DNA from: Streptomyces sp. 2131.1
GTDB taxonomy: Bacteria > Actinomycetota > Actinomycetes > Streptomycetales > Streptomycetaceae
Length of the DNA: 64,000 nucleotides
Assembly (NCBI RefSeq): GCF_900105515.1
Contig: NZ_FNSY01000001.1
Location: 1,798,001 to 1,862,000 of the forward strand
Direction: 5' to 3'
The position numbers and the translations under genes were made by a program. How positions within the stretch are numbered: the first letter of the stretch is position 1; each line of letters begins with the position of its first letter. This document shows, one piece after another, positions 42,768 through 51,990 of this stretch. A model generated the notes under the pieces. It saw only the letters and a program-made list of their open reading frames with translations. It had not been told where the DNA came from and searched no databases.

Positions 42768-43708
42768 GCGTCATTCCTCACTGTGCCGACGGTCGCGGTC
42801 CGGCGCCGCCTGCGCCAGAGCACCAGGGGTACGGCGCCCGCGAGGCCGATCGCCCCGGGCGCCGCGGCAGCGGCCGCCGCGTTGATGCCCGGCTGGTCGA
42901 AGGTCTTCGGGACCGGGAGGGTCGCCCACCGGCTGACCGGCCACGCGATCACGATGGCCCGGCCCACGACCTCGTCGTTGGAGACGGTGCCGCCGCCCGG
43001 CAGGTTCTGGTGGTAGCGCGAGTCCAGGGAGTTCTGCCGGTGGTCGCCCATCACCCAGATCCGGCCCTCGGGGACCTTGATCGGGCCGAACGGCTGGTCG
43101 TCGCAGGCGCTGTTGCCCTCGAAGATGAAGGACTTGTCGTCGAGCGACTTGCCGTTGACCTCGACCGGCCCGCCCTTCTTGCACTCCACCGTGTCACCGC
43201 CGATCGCGATGACCCGCTTGATCAGGTCCTTCTCCTCGGCCGAGGGCATGAGACCGATGAAGCTGAGGAACTTCTGCACCGCGTTCGGCTCGGGTGCCTG
43301 GGTGTCCTCCAGCCAGCCGCCCGGGTCGTGGAAGACGACGACCTCGCCGCGCTCCGGCTCCGAACCGAACCACGGCGTCAGCTTGTCCACCAGCACCCGG
43401 TCGCCACGCTGCAACGTGTTCTGCATCGAGTCCGACGGAATCGAGAACGCCTGCACCAGAAACGTCTTGATCAGCAGCGCCAGGATCAGGGCGACGCCGA
43501 TGAGGAGGGGCAGTTCCTTCCAGAAGGGGCGGGGGTTCTTCTTCCTGGCCGCGCTGGAGCCGGACGCGCCGCCGTCACTCTCCGTCCCGCTCGCCGCCGT
43601 CCCGTCGTCCGCCGCACCGGCGGACCCGGAATGGGCCGAAGCGCCCGGACGGTCCTCGGGTTCGTCGTGTCCGGATCGTGCGCCGACCGCCAAATCCCCC
43701 ACATCCAC
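42764..43708 (-). CDS. sipY: Type I signal peptidase SipY-like
   Basis: 314 aa. Layout as in its downstream twin: acidic Ser/Gly-rich N-terminus, helix LLIGVALILALLIKTFLV, SIPSDSMQNTL, IKRVIAIGGD, MGDHRQNSLDSRYH, C-terminal helix with an Arg-rich end (WRRRRR). ATG 43708 is inside the 3' end of the sipX frame by 134 bases. The twin pair differs mainly in the cytoplasmic N-terminus and the external loop after the Lys box, the parts likely to set substrate choice. Confidence 0.92.
   Translation of the reverse strand: MDVGDLAVGARSGHDEPEDRPGASAHSGSAGAADDGTAASGTESDGGASGSSAARKKNPRPFWKELPLLIGVALILALLIKTFLVQAFSIPSDSMQNTLQRGDRVLVDKLTPWFGSEPERGEVVVFHDPGGWLEDTQAPEPNAVQKFLSFIGLMPSAEEKDLIKRVIAIGGDTVECKKGGPVEVNGKSLDDKSFIFEGNSACDDQPFGPIKVPEGRIWVMGDHRQNSLDSRYHQNLPGGGTVSNDEVVGRAIVIAWPVSRWATLPVPKTFDQPGINAAAAAAAPGAIGLAGAVPLVLWRRRRRTATVGTVRNDA
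43341..43485. repeat. Near-identical block, copy 2
   Basis: Partner of 42421-42565, offset by 920 bases and in the same orientation. Confidence 0.85.
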
Positions 43709-44651
43709 TCCTTACTCCGTGCCACCGCCTGCGTCCTAGCCGATGCAGGCCCACCACTCCCATAACGAGCGGGAGTTCCGCAGGGGTCGGGAGCCGGATC
43801 AATCCGTTGGGATCCTGGGACACACTATTCGACGGTCCCGAGGCGGCAGCCGTACCGGCGCGCGGGTCCGGGACCGAGGCGAACGCCGCGCGTTCCTCCA
43901 GGCCGGCCCAGTGCCCGAAGGGCCAGACGATCCACTTCGCCCGCCCCACGACCGCCTTCTCGGAGATCGTGCCGTCCGCCGTCTTGTCCATGTGGAAGCG
44001 TGAGTCGGCGGAATTGGAGCGGTGGTCCCCCATCACGAAGAGGCGGCCCGCCGGAACCTTTACCTCGAATTTGATGGTGGAGGGAGCGTCCCCGGGGAAA
44101 ACATAGGGTTCCTCGACGGCCATGCCGTTGACGGTGAGCCTGCCGTCCGGCACGCAGCACTTCACGGTGTCGCCCCCGACGGCCACGACCCGCTTGATCA
44201 GGTCCTGCTCGTCGTCCGACGGCAGCAGCCCGACGAAGGTGAGCGCCTGCTTCACCTGCTTCACGACGACGGGCGGATCGCCCTTGCTCACCGGGTTCGG
44301 CGGCGGCCAGTCGGACGGGTTGCGGAACACCACGACGTCCCCGCGCTGCGGCTTCGACCCGAACCAGGGCGTCAGCTTGTCGACGAGGACCCGGTCGCCG
44401 ATCCGGATGCTCTGCTCCATCGACCCGGACGGGATGACGAATGCCTGCACCAGGAACGTCTTGAGGACCAGGGCGATCAGCAGCGCCACCGTGATGAGCA
44501 GGGGTATCTCCCGCACCGCCGATCTGCGCCGCCTCCGCTTCACCTTGCGGGCCAGCTTCCGCCGCTCCGCCCGGGTGGGCAGCGACCGCGGGCCCTCGTC
44601 CGGCGCCGCGGTCCCGTGCGTCGGCGCGCCACGCCGCCCGTGGCTACCCAT
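43575..44651 (-). CDS. sipX: Type I signal peptidase SipX-like with an extended C-terminus
   Basis: 358 aa as read. Basic N-terminus (RKLARKVKRRRRRS), helix LLITVALLIALVLKTFLV, catalytic Ser in VIPSGSMEQS, Lys in IKRVVAVGGD, MGDHRSNSADSRFH. The expected C-terminal helix (PLVMGVVGLHRLG) is followed by about 50 Arg/Gly-rich residues that overlap the next gene by 134 bases. A TAG at 43738-43736 lies in another frame, 28 bases before sipY, where the end would be expected. A frameshift, real or from sequencing, is likely; otherwise this is an unusual overlap. Confidence 0.85.
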   Translation of the reverse strand: MGSHGRRGAPTHGTAAPDEGPRSLPTRAERRKLARKVKRRRRRSAVREIPLLITVALLIALVLKTFLVQAFVIPSGSMEQSIRIGDRVLVDKLTPWFGSKPQRGDVVVFRNPSDWPPPNPVSKGDPPVVVKQVKQALTFVGLLPSDDEQDLIKRVVAVGGDTVKCCVPDGRLTVNGMAVEEPYVFPGDAPSTIKFEVKVPAGRLFVMGDHRSNSADSRFHMDKTADGTISEKAVVGRAKWIVWPFGHWAGLEERAAFASVPDPRAGTAAASGPSNSVSQDPNGLIRLPTPAELPLVMGVVGLHRLGRRRWHGVRSGCGGFGGRRTIRTRRTRGPSGRFGPFRVRRCGGRRDGGERDGE

Positions 44652-45426
44652 GCGACGGACCGGCCGCCGGTACGGAGTCGAACGCGCCGGTGTCCGGCAG
44701 CGATCCCAGCCGGCCCAGCGGCCAGCCGTACCAGTCGACCCGCCCGATCACCCGGGCCACCGGCACCACGCCGCCGCCCGGCTCGCCCAGGTGGTCGCGG
44801 GAGTCGCGGGAGCGGCTGCGGTGGTCGCCCATCATCCAGAGGGTGCCGTCCGGCACCACGATGTCGAAGGGGACCTTGGAGGGCGCGTCACCGGGGAAGA
44901 GGTAGTCCTCGTCCAGCGGCCGGCCGTTCACCTCGATCCGGTCCCGCGCGTCGCAGCAGACCACCCGGTCGCCCCCCACGCCCACCACCCGCTTCACGAA
45001 GTCGGTCCCGGGGGGCTCGGCGAGCCCGAGGGAGGCCGCCGCCCCGTGCAGCAGCCCGGTGACCGGGTTCTGCTCCGTTCCCTCGCGTACGAAGGAGCCG
45101 GTGCCGTCGAAGACCACCACGTCACCGCGACGGGGTTCGGCCCCGAAGCGGTACGCCAGCTTGTCGACGAGCACGCGGTCGCCCACCCGGAGCGTGGGCT
45201 CCATGGAACCGCTGGGGATCAGGAAGGGCTGCACGACGAAGTTGCTGAAGAGGAACACGGACACCGCGCAGAGGGCGCCGAGCCCGAGCGTGCCCCGCCA
45301 GGACAGCCGCCAGGACATCAGGTCGGCGAGGCGGTCCCGGACACGCGAAGAGCGCGACCGCTCCCCCTGACCCGGACCGGGTACGGAGGAGAGATCGCGC
45401 TCCTGGAGTTCTGCTTGCGTGTCCAT
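44644..45426 (-). CDS. sipW: Type I signal peptidase SipW-like
   Basis: 260 aa. One N-terminal helix (LGALCAVSVFLFSNFVV), no clear C-terminal helix, catalytic Ser in LIPSGSMEPTL, Lys in VKRVVGVGGDR, CCDARDRIEVNG, MGDHRSRSRDSRDH. In S. lividans SipW differs from SipX, Y and Z in having a single membrane anchor, which fits. First sip gene after rplS (45 bases); it overlaps sipX by eight bases. Confidence 0.93.
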   Translation of the reverse strand: MDTQAELQERDLSSVPGPGQGERSRSSRVRDRLADLMSWRLSWRGTLGLGALCAVSVFLFSNFVVQPFLIPSGSMEPTLRVGDRVLVDKLAYRFGAEPRRGDVVVFDGTGSFVREGTEQNPVTGLLHGAAASLGLAEPPGTDFVKRVVGVGGDRVVCCDARDRIEVNGRPLDEDYLFPGDAPSKVPFDIVVPDGTLWMMGDHRSRSRDSRDHLGEPGGGVVPVARVIGRVDWYGWPLGRLGSLPDTGAFDSVPAAGPSHG

Positions 45427-45471
45427 CGGGGCCAGAGCTTATCCGGACACCCTGTGGACCAGGCAGTCAGC

Positions 45472-45822
45472 TCAGCGGTCGCGCTTCTCCTTGATCTTCG
45501 CGGCCTTGCCGCGCAGCTCACGGAGGAAGTACAGCTTGGCGCGACGGACGTCACCGCGGGTCACGAGCTCGATCTTCTCGAAGATCGGGCTGTGCACCGG
45601 GAAGGTGCGCTCGACGCCGACGCTGAAGGAGACCTTGCGGACCGTGAAGGTCTCGCTGACGCCCGCGCCCTGGCGGCGGATGACGACGCCCTTGAACTGC
45701 TGGACACGGGAGCGGTTGCCCTCGATCACGCGGACGTGAACGTTGACGGTGTCACCGGGGCGGAACGCCGGGATGTCGGTACGCAGCGACGCGGAATTGA
45801 CGTCGTCGAGCAGGGAAGCCAT
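45472..45822 (-). CDS. rplS: 50S ribosomal protein L19
   Basis: 116 aa from ATG 45822 ([20 protein letters not shown]); a frame extending to 45849 lacks a site. Family blocks [29 protein letters not shown] and [16 protein letters not shown] are intact. It lies at the 30S-50S interface. It follows trmD after 128 bases, the largest gap within this cluster. Confidence 0.98.
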   Translation of the reverse strand: MASLLDDVNSASLRTDIPAFRPGDTVNVHVRVIEGNRSRVQQFKGVVIRRQGAGVSETFTVRKVSFSVGVERTFPVHSPIFEKIELVTRGDVRRAKLYFLRELRGKAAKIKEKRDR

Positions 45823-45950
45823 GTTGTCTGCTTTCTTCGCCGATGCCACAGGTCATCGACGGGAGAGTGATGAATGTCAGGGGCCGGTCTCGTCGGACGG
45901 GCGTCGTGTCCCCCTGTGGCAGGGGCGCACGCCGGACGGACGGCAGCGGC

Positions 45951-46772
45951 CTATTCTTCCACGGCCTCGGGCCTGCGCCAAAATCGGCCATCCGGCGCGG
46001 GCGACCAGCCGAGGATGGAGAGCATCTCCCGGTCCTTCTTGTCGAAGCCGGACGCCTCCCACCGCTCGATCAGATCGGGCCGGTTGGCGGCCGTACGGCG
46101 CAGCGCCTCGTCCCGCCGCCAGCGCGCGATCTTCCCGTGGTGGCCGCTGAGCAGCACGTCGGGGATGGACCGGCCGCGCCACTCGGGGGGCTTGGTGTAG
46201 ACGGGTCCCTCCAGGAGGTTGGCCATCGCGCCGGGGGCGAAGGAGTCGTCCTGGTGGGAGGCTGCGTTGCCGAGGACGCCGGGCAGCAGCCGGGCGACCG
46301 CCTCGGTGATGACCAGCACCGCGGCTTCCCCGCCGGCCAGCACGTAGTCGCCGATGGACACCTCGACCACCCGGATCCGGGTGGCGTACTCCTCGGTGAC
46401 CCGCCGGTCGATGCCCTCGTAACGGGCCGGGGTGAACACCAGCCAGGGGCACGCGGACAGCTCGACGGCGAGCTCCTGGGTGAACGGCCGCCCGCCCGGC
46501 GTGGGCACCACGAGGACCGGGGCGTGCGCCCCCGCCTCGTAGCCGTCAGCCAGCGCCTCGTCCAGGGCGTCGCCCCACGGCTCGGTCTTCATGACCATGC
46601 CGGGGCCGCCGCCGTACGGGGTGTCGTCGACCGTGTTGTGGCGGTCGTACGTCCAGTCGCGCAGGTCGTGCACGTGGACGTCGAGGCGGCCGGACGCGCG
46701 GGCCTTGCCGACCAGCGAGACGTTCAGCGGTTCCAGGTACTCGGGGAAGATCGTGACGACGTCGAGGCGCAT
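45951..46772 (-). CDS. trmD: tRNA (guanine-N1-)-methyltransferase
   Basis: 273 aa. SPOUT-fold enzyme that makes m1G37 in tRNAs reading CNN codons. [36 protein letters not shown], and the knot segment [16 protein letters not shown] are present, as is the C-terminal [10 protein letters not shown]. It shares one base with the rimM stop (TGATG). Confidence 0.98.
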   Translation of the reverse strand: MRLDVVTIFPEYLEPLNVSLVGKARASGRLDVHVHDLRDWTYDRHNTVDDTPYGGGPGMVMKTEPWGDALDEALADGYEAGAHAPVLVVPTPGGRPFTQELAVELSACPWLVFTPARYEGIDRRVTEEYATRIRVVEVSIGDYVLAGGEAAVLVITEAVARLLPGVLGNAASHQDDSFAPGAMANLLEGPVYTKPPEWRGRSIPDVLLSGHHGKIARWRRDEALRRTAANRPDLIERWEASGFDKKDREMLSILGWSPAPDGRFWRRPEAVEE

Positions 46773-47377
46773 CAGGCGTCCTCGCCCTTCGACGCGGAGC
46801 CCTCCGCCGCGGAGCCCTCCACTGCGGAGTCGGCGGCCTCGTCGCGCGCGGAGGCCACGACGGCCTCGCTCTCGTCGATCAGACCGGGCGGCGGGGTGAT
46901 CACCGCGCGCTGCTCCTCCAGGTCGATCTCGGTGACGATCTCCTCGACGAACGGGATCATCACCTCGCTGCCGTCCGGCCGCTCCACGATGAAGAGGTCC
47001 TGGGACGGCAGGTGCGTGATCTCGGTGATGCGGCCGATCTCGGTGCCGTCGGCGAGGACCACGTCCAGGTCCATCAGCTGATGGTCGTAGAACTCCTCGG
47101 GGTCCTCCGGGAGTTCCGCCGGGTCGACGTCGGCGATCAGCAGGGTGTTGCGCAGCGCCTCGGCGGCCGTACGGTCCTTCACACCCTCGAAGCGCAGCAG
47201 CAGCCTGCCGCTGTGCACCCGGCCGGTCTCGATCGTCAGCGGTCCCGCCGTGGCCGGCTCGGTGGCCAGGACGGCTCCGGGTGCGAGCCGCAGCTCCGGC
47301 TCGTCCGTCCGCACCTCGACGGTGACCTCGCCCTTGATGCCGTGGGCGCGACCGATCCGCGCGACTACCAACTGCAC
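46772..47377 (-). CDS. rimM: Ribosome maturation factor RimM
   Basis: 201 aa from GTG 47377 with GGAGA upstream; the reading frame stays open to 47500 but lacks family residues. N-terminal barrel [16 protein letters not shown], then the PRC barrel ([25 protein letters not shown]). The last 30 residues are an acidic Ser/Ala/Glu tail ([12 protein letters not shown]) not found in E. coli RimM. It helps 30S head assembly through S19. Confidence 0.96.
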   Translation of the reverse strand: MQLVVARIGRAHGIKGEVTVEVRTDEPELRLAPGAVLATEPATAGPLTIETGRVHSGRLLLRFEGVKDRTAAEALRNTLLIADVDPAELPEDPEEFYDHQLMDLDVVLADGTEIGRITEITHLPSQDLFIVERPDGSEVMIPFVEEIVTEIDLEEQRAVITPPPGLIDESEAVVASARDEAADSAVEGSAAEGSASKGEDA

Positions 47378-47456
47378 CTTGTGTCTCTCCTGTCGTACGA
47401 CGACGGGCCGGGGCGGGCGCTTGGCCCTCCCCGGCCCGTGCCGGTGTTCAACTCTG

Positions 47457-47696
47457 TCAGCGGACCTGATCCACATCGACGAGGTCGACGCGGATACCAC
47501 GGCCGCCGATGGCGCCCACGACGGTACGCAGCGCGCGTGCGGTGCGGCCGTTGCGGCCGATCACCTTACCGAGGTCTTCGGGGTGGACCCGGACCTCCAG
47601 CACACGGCCACGGCGCAGGTTGCGCGAGGCGACCTGCACGTCGTCGGGGTTGTCGACGATGCCTTTCACGAGGTGCTCGAGAGCCTCCTCGAGCAT
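47457..47696 (-). CDS. khpA: KH-domain RNA-binding protein KhpA
   Basis: 79 aa. A single KH domain with GxxG as IGRNGRTA, preceded by [20 protein letters not shown]. KhpA-type proteins bind RNA, often with KhpB/Jag, and are encoded next to rpsP in Gram-positive bacteria. It starts two bases after the rpsP stop. Confidence 0.95.
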   Translation of the reverse strand: MLEEALEHLVKGIVDNPDDVQVASRNLRRGRVLEVRVHPEDLGKVIGRNGRTARALRTVVGAIGGRGIRVDLVDVDQVR

Positions 47697-47698
47697 GC

Positions 47699-48139
47699 TC
47701 AGGCCTCGGTCGACTCGGCGGGCGCGGCAGCGTCAGCAGCCTCGTCCGCCTTCTTGTCGGCCTTCTTCGCCTTCGGCGTGATGGCCTCGCCCTTCGACTC
47801 CTCACCGTCACCGGAGAGGGCCTCGAACAGGGCGCGCTTGTCGGCCTTGGGCTCCGGCTGCAGCAGCGGCGCGGGGGCCGGGAGGCCCTTGTGCGCCTGC
47901 CAGTCGCCGGTGAGCTTCAGGATCGCGAGAACCGGCTCGGTCGGCTGGGCGCCGACGGACAGCCAGTACTGCGCACGCTCCGAGTTGACCTCGATGCGCG
48001 ACGGGTTCTGCACCGGGTGGTACAGACCGATCTCCTCGATGGCCCGGCCGTCACGGCGGGTACGGGAGTCGGCGACGACGATGCGGTAGTGAGGCGAACG
48101 GATCTTGCCCAGACGCTTCAGCTTGATCTTGACTGCCAC
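47699..48139 (-). CDS. rpsP: 30S ribosomal protein S16
   Basis: 146 aa. The core ([48 protein letters not shown]) is followed by about 60 residues rich in Lys, Ala and Glu, absent from short S16 proteins but usual in streptomycetes. First gene of the rpsP-khpA-rimM-trmD-rplS-sip run. Confidence 0.98.
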   Translation of the reverse strand: MAVKIKLKRLGKIRSPHYRIVVADSRTRRDGRAIEEIGLYHPVQNPSRIEVNSERAQYWLSVGAQPTEPVLAILKLTGDWQAHKGLPAPAPLLQPEPKADKRALFEALSGDGEESKGEAITPKAKKADKKADEAADAAAPAESTEA

Positions 48140-48296
48140 GGAAGTGGTGTCTCCTGGTCTATGACGTGGTTGGGCACAACGAAGATGCCACGTGGGGTTG
48201 CGGTACTCGGGTGCCCGATGGACGCGTCAGCCGGAGGAGAGAGGGGTCCTGTGCGACTGTCGAGTACAGCTAGCCATTGTGCCACACCGCGTCGGC

Positions 48297-48938
48297 TCAC
48301 CCCACCGCGACTGCTGTCTCCGGGATCCGGAACGGCTTTCCGCAGCCGCCGCAGACGATCGGGGCCTGTGCGAGGACCGAGGGGACCACGCGCACATTGC
48401 GCCCGCAGTCGCACACGGCCTTGACCCGCACGCCCCCTCCGGAGGAGCCGTGCCGGGCGGCAGGACCGCGGAAGGAGCGCTTGGTGTCGGCGGCGGTGGC
48501 CACGGTGTGCGCCTTGAGGGCGCGCTGGAGCCGCTCCGTCGTCGGCCGGTAGCGCCGCTTGGCCTCGGGGTTGAGCGTGACCAGCGAGAAGCCGCTGCTG
48601 GGGTGGGGCTCCTCGGCATGGTCGAGGCCCAGCTCCTCGGCGATCGCCAGGAATCGTCGGTTGTGATATCGGCCGGCGCGCGAGGTGTCGCGGACACCTC
48701 TGGCGGCGGCAATGCCGTGGACTGCCTCGTGGAGCAGTCGCTCGAAGGAGAGCTCGGCGCCACAGGCGGACGAGGACTCTCCGATCAGGGACTCGGGTGC
48801 GGCGAGATCGGGCAGCTCGGGGTGGTACCGCTGAATGTCGGCCCACGCCTGCGCCAGCTCTGCGGCAAGTACAGGTGGTGTCGTGCTCACGTCGTGACCA
48901 ACGAGCGCGGGGCCCTCGGTGTTCCGATTCCGGGCCAT
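48297..48938 (-). CDS. SprT-like zinc metalloprotein
   Basis: 213 aa from ATG 48938. The metalloprotease-type HEAVH lies in SFERLLHEAVHGIAAARGV, with a third possible ligand in YHNRRFL. A C-terminal zinc ribbon has two Cys pairs (CDCG and CGGCGKPF). SprT/Spartan-type proteins cleave DNA-protein crosslinks; whether this one does is unknown. No Shine-Dalgarno is seen. An AT-rich CAAAAT lies seven bases before the ATG, hinting at a leaderless transcript. Confidence 0.8.
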   Translation of the reverse strand: MARNRNTEGPALVGHDVSTTPPVLAAELAQAWADIQRYHPELPDLAAPESLIGESSSACGAELSFERLLHEAVHGIAAARGVRDTSRAGRYHNRRFLAIAEELGLDHAEEPHPSSGFSLVTLNPEAKRRYRPTTERLQRALKAHTVATAADTKRSFRGPAARHGSSGGGVRVKAVCDCGRNVRVVPSVLAQAPIVCGGCGKPFRIPETAVAVG

Positions 48939-49428
48939 CCCAAATATTTTGCACGTACCAGTCAGTTGACGTTGATGCGTCCTGACGAGGGCGGGTGCGC
49001 TGATCTGCGGAGAAGTCTCACAGCTCGCACCAAGCCGGTACGTAGCGGCGCGTACGCCTGCGCGCGTAGCCGCGGTACGCGCCCCGGCGCCGCCGGTCCG
49101 CCCGGCGCGCGGGCACGACAGCGGCGTCACGCAGGGTACCCGCACCGCCCTGACGCGCTCGACGTGCCCGTCCCGGCGTGTCGGGTCAGACTGGGACGGC
49201 AGAGGACGAGACGGACCCTCTGGGGCGTCCACGCCGTCCGGGTGCGCCGGTGCCGTCGTGCGCCGGACGGCAGCGCGGACAACCACGCCCCGCAGACCTC
49301 TGGACGCGGCGCCCGATGCGCAGTTCCCTGGCATACGGGGGAAGCGCGGTACCGGGACGGGAGGTCCCCCGTCCTCGGGCACGACCGATCGGCAGAACCG
49401 GCAACCTCGGCGGATTGGGGCTCATTCC
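48939..49428. other. 490-bp divergent intergenic region
   Basis: No supported gene. It separates the SprT-like gene and the methyltransferase. The left end has an unusual AT-rich patch (48941-48950) that probably serves as the -10 of the SprT-like gene. Near 49360-49375 a short GACGGG/CCCGTC inverted repeat lies upstream of the methyltransferase. Open frames here lack family resemblance. Confidence 0.5.
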
Positions 49429-50271
49429 ATGACACCAACGCTCGTTCGGCACCACCGGCACACGGAGCCGCCCGCCCCCGCGGACGGCACCTCCCGCGCC
49501 CGCGACTGGGCCGAGATCCAGGAACGGATGCTGGCACCGCTGTACGAAGCGGTGTACGCGCGGCTGGAGGTGGGGCCCGCCACGCGGATGCTCTCGCTCG
49601 GCTGCGGCTCCGGCCTGGCGCTGCTGATGGCCGCCGGCCGCGGCGCCCGGGTCACCGGCGTGGACGCCGACCCCGACCGGCTCGCGCTGGCCCGGGCCCG
49701 GCTGCTGCCCGCCTCCGAGGACCGCGGCGCGCCCGCCGCTCCCCGGCTCACCGACACCGTCGCCGCCGCGGCGGAGGGCGGACCGCACAACCTGATCACC
49801 GCCTTCACCCCGATCGGCTGCGAGGCCGGGGACGGCGAGGAGCTGGTACGTGCGCTGGAGACGGCCGTTCCCTCGGCGGACCGGGGTTCGACGGTCGTGC
49901 TGACGGGCTGGGGCCCGCCCGAGCGGTGCGCCACGGAGGCGGTGCTGCGGGTGGCCGGCCGGCTCGCCGACGACGGGCGCGCCCCGGGCGGCGGCTGGCG
50001 CGGCCCGCGCCGGGACGATCTGGAGGACGTGGCCTTCAGGGCCGGGCTGAAGCCGGACGGCTCCGGCCGGGTGGCCTGCCCGTTCGGTTACGCGGACATG
50101 GACAGCGCGGTACGCGGCCTGCTGTCGACCCGGCTGTTCGAGGCGGCGGTCCGGGCGACGGACCGGTGGCAGGTCGAGAAGGAGCTCGCCGAGGCCCTGC
50201 ACCCGCACCGGCGTCCGGACGGCACGGTGTGGATGTCCAACGTGTTCCGGTACCTGGTCTGTACGACGTGA
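49429..50271 (+). CDS. SAM-dependent methyltransferase
   Basis: 280 aa from ATG 49429; the longer frame from 49258 is not supported. Class I fold: motif I MLSLGCGSGLAL, the acidic end of strand 2 in GVDADPDRLALARARLL, later STVVLTGWGPPERC and a C-terminal beta element. Substrate not recognisable; this type often sits beside ffh in streptomycetes. No ribosome site is obvious. It is convergent with ffh across a strong terminator. Confidence 0.83.
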   Translation: MTPTLVRHHRHTEPPAPADGTSRARDWAEIQERMLAPLYEAVYARLEVGPATRMLSLGCGSGLALLMAAGRGARVTGVDADPDRLALARARLLPASEDRGAPAAPRLTDTVAAAAEGGPHNLITAFTPIGCEAGDGEELVRALETAVPSADRGSTVVLTGWGPPERCATEAVLRVAGRLADDGRAPGGGWRGPRRDDLEDVAFRAGLKPDGSGRVACPFGYADMDSAVRGLLSTRLFEAAVRATDRWQVEKELAEALHPHRRPDGTVWMSNVFRYLVCTT

Positions 50272-50277
50272 ACGTAC

Positions 50278-50319
50278 GCCGGAGGGGCGCCCACCACGGA
50301 CGGTGGGCGCCCCTCCGGC
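50278..50319. terminator. Bidirectional terminator between the methyltransferase and ffh
   Basis: Perfect 18-base arms (50278-50295 and 50302-50319) around ACGGAC. It lies seven bases past one stop and 14 past the other. Confidence 0.9.
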
Positions 50320-50332
50320 ATGACGTGGGCCG

Positions 50333-51880
50333 TCAGCCCATGAACTTCTTGAACTCGTCCGGCAGCTCGAAGTTCTGGGCGTCCTGACCGGCCGGGAGGC
50401 CGGGGACGCCGTTCTGCGCCGCCTCGCGGCGGGCGGCCGCGGCCTGTTCCTCGGCCTTGCGCTTCATCGGGTTGCCGCTCTTGCGCTTGCCCTTGGCCTG
50501 CTTGACCTGCTTCTTCTGGCGGCCGGGGCCGCCGCCCATGCCCGGCATCCCGGGCATCCCCGGCATGCCGCCGCCCTGGGCCATCTTCGACATCATCTTG
50601 CGGGCCTCGAAGAAGCGTTCGACCAGCCCCTTGACGGCGGAGACCTCGGAGCCGGAGCCCTTGGCGATACGGGCCCGGCGCGAGCCGTTGATGATCGTCG
50701 GCTCGGCGCGCTCCTGCGGGGTCATCGACTTGATGATCGCGGCCATGCGGTCGATGTCGCGCTCGTCGATGTTGTTGATCTGGTCCTTGATCTGACCCAT
50801 GCCGGGCAGCATGCCGAGCAGCTTGGAGATGGAGCCCATCTTCCTGACCTGCTCCATCTGCGCCAGGAAGTCGTCGAACGTGAAGTCCTTGCCCTTGCTC
50901 GACGCCAGCTTGGAGGCCATCTTGGCGGCCTCTTCCTGGCTGAAGGTCTTCTCCGCCTGCTCGATCAGGGTGAGCAGATCACCCATGTCGAGGATGCGCG
51001 AGGCCATGCGGTCCGGGTGGAACGCGTCGAACTCGTCGAGCTTCTCGCCGTTCGAGGCGAACATGATCTGCTTGCCCGTGACGTGGGCGATCGACAGGGC
51101 CGCACCACCGCGGGCGTCACCGTCGAGCTTGGAGAGCACCACGCCGTCGAAGCCGACGCCGTCGCGGAAGGCCTCCGCGGTGTTGACCGCGTCCTGACCG
51201 ATCATCGCGTCGACGACGAAGAGGATCTCGTCCGGGCTGACGGCGTCGCGGATGTCCGCGGCCTGCTGCATCAGCTCCTGGTCGATGCCGAGGCGGCCGG
51301 CGGTGTCCACGACGACGACGTCGAACTGCTTGGACCGGGCGTACTCGATGGAATCCTTGGCGACCCGGACCGGGTCGCCGACGCCGTTGCCCGGCTCGGG
51401 GGCGTACACCGCGACACCGGCGCGGTCGGCGACGACGCTCAGCTGGTTGACGGCGTTGGGGCGCTGGAGGTCGCAGGCGACGAGCAGCGGGGAGTGGCCC
51501 TGGCCCTTGAGCCAGAGGCCGAGCTTTCCGGCGAGGGTCGTCTTACCGGCACCCTGGAGACCGGCGAGCATGATCACGGTGGGCGGGTTCTTGGCGAACC
51601 GCAGCCGCCGGGTCTCGCCGCCGAGGATGGAGATGAGCTCCTCGTTGACGATCTTGACGACCTGCTGGGCCGGATTCAGCGCCTGCGAGACCTCGGCGCC
51701 GCGCGCCCGCTCCTTGACGTTGGCGATGAAGGACCGGACGACGGGCAGCGCCACGTCGGCTTCGAGCAGGGCGATACGGATCTCGCGAGCCGTGGCGTCG
51801 ATGTCCGCCTCGGACAAGCGGCCCTTGCCCCGGAGGTTCTTGAAAGTCGCGGCAAGGCGGTCGGAGAGAGTATCGAACAC
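50333..51880 (-). CDS. ffh: Signal recognition particle protein Ffh
   Basis: 515 aa. N domain, then the G domain with GLQGAGKTT, DLQRPNAVNQL, VVDTAGR and LSKLDGDARGG, and the Met-rich M domain (ARKMMSKMAQ then repeated GMPGMP). The Lys/Arg-rich tail ends FKKFMG. It binds 4.5S RNA and signal sequences and docks with FtsY, whose gene is 8 kb away on the same strand. Confidence 0.98.
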   Translation of the reverse strand: MFDTLSDRLAATFKNLRGKGRLSEADIDATAREIRIALLEADVALPVVRSFIANVKERARGAEVSQALNPAQQVVKIVNEELISILGGETRRLRFAKNPPTVIMLAGLQGAGKTTLAGKLGLWLKGQGHSPLLVACDLQRPNAVNQLSVVADRAGVAVYAPEPGNGVGDPVRVAKDSIEYARSKQFDVVVVDTAGRLGIDQELMQQAADIRDAVSPDEILFVVDAMIGQDAVNTAEAFRDGVGFDGVVLSKLDGDARGGAALSIAHVTGKQIMFASNGEKLDEFDAFHPDRMASRILDMGDLLTLIEQAEKTFSQEEAAKMASKLASSKGKDFTFDDFLAQMEQVRKMGSISKLLGMLPGMGQIKDQINNIDERDIDRMAAIIKSMTPQERAEPTIINGSRRARIAKGSGSEVSAVKGLVERFFEARKMMSKMAQGGGMPGMPGMPGMGGGPGRQKKQVKQAKGKRKSGNPMKRKAEEQAAAARREAAQNGVPGLPAGQDAQNFELPDEFKKFMG

Positions 51881-51990
51881 GGCGCTCGTCGGTCCTCAGG
51901 GTCGGGGGCGGGTCGGGTCAGTAGGTTCCCAGGGTATCCGGACGCCGGAGAACGCCAAGACCTCGCCCGGCACCGGACCCCGCAGGGGGC

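Noticed and set aside
42421..43485. Mobile element or insertion causing the repeated block
   Set aside because: No terminal repeats, target duplication or transposase; the repeat lies inside two homologous genes.
45449..45462. DnaA-box-like TGGTCCACA between rplS and sipW
   Set aside because: Single, one mismatch, no partner at 18 bases; expected by chance at this length.
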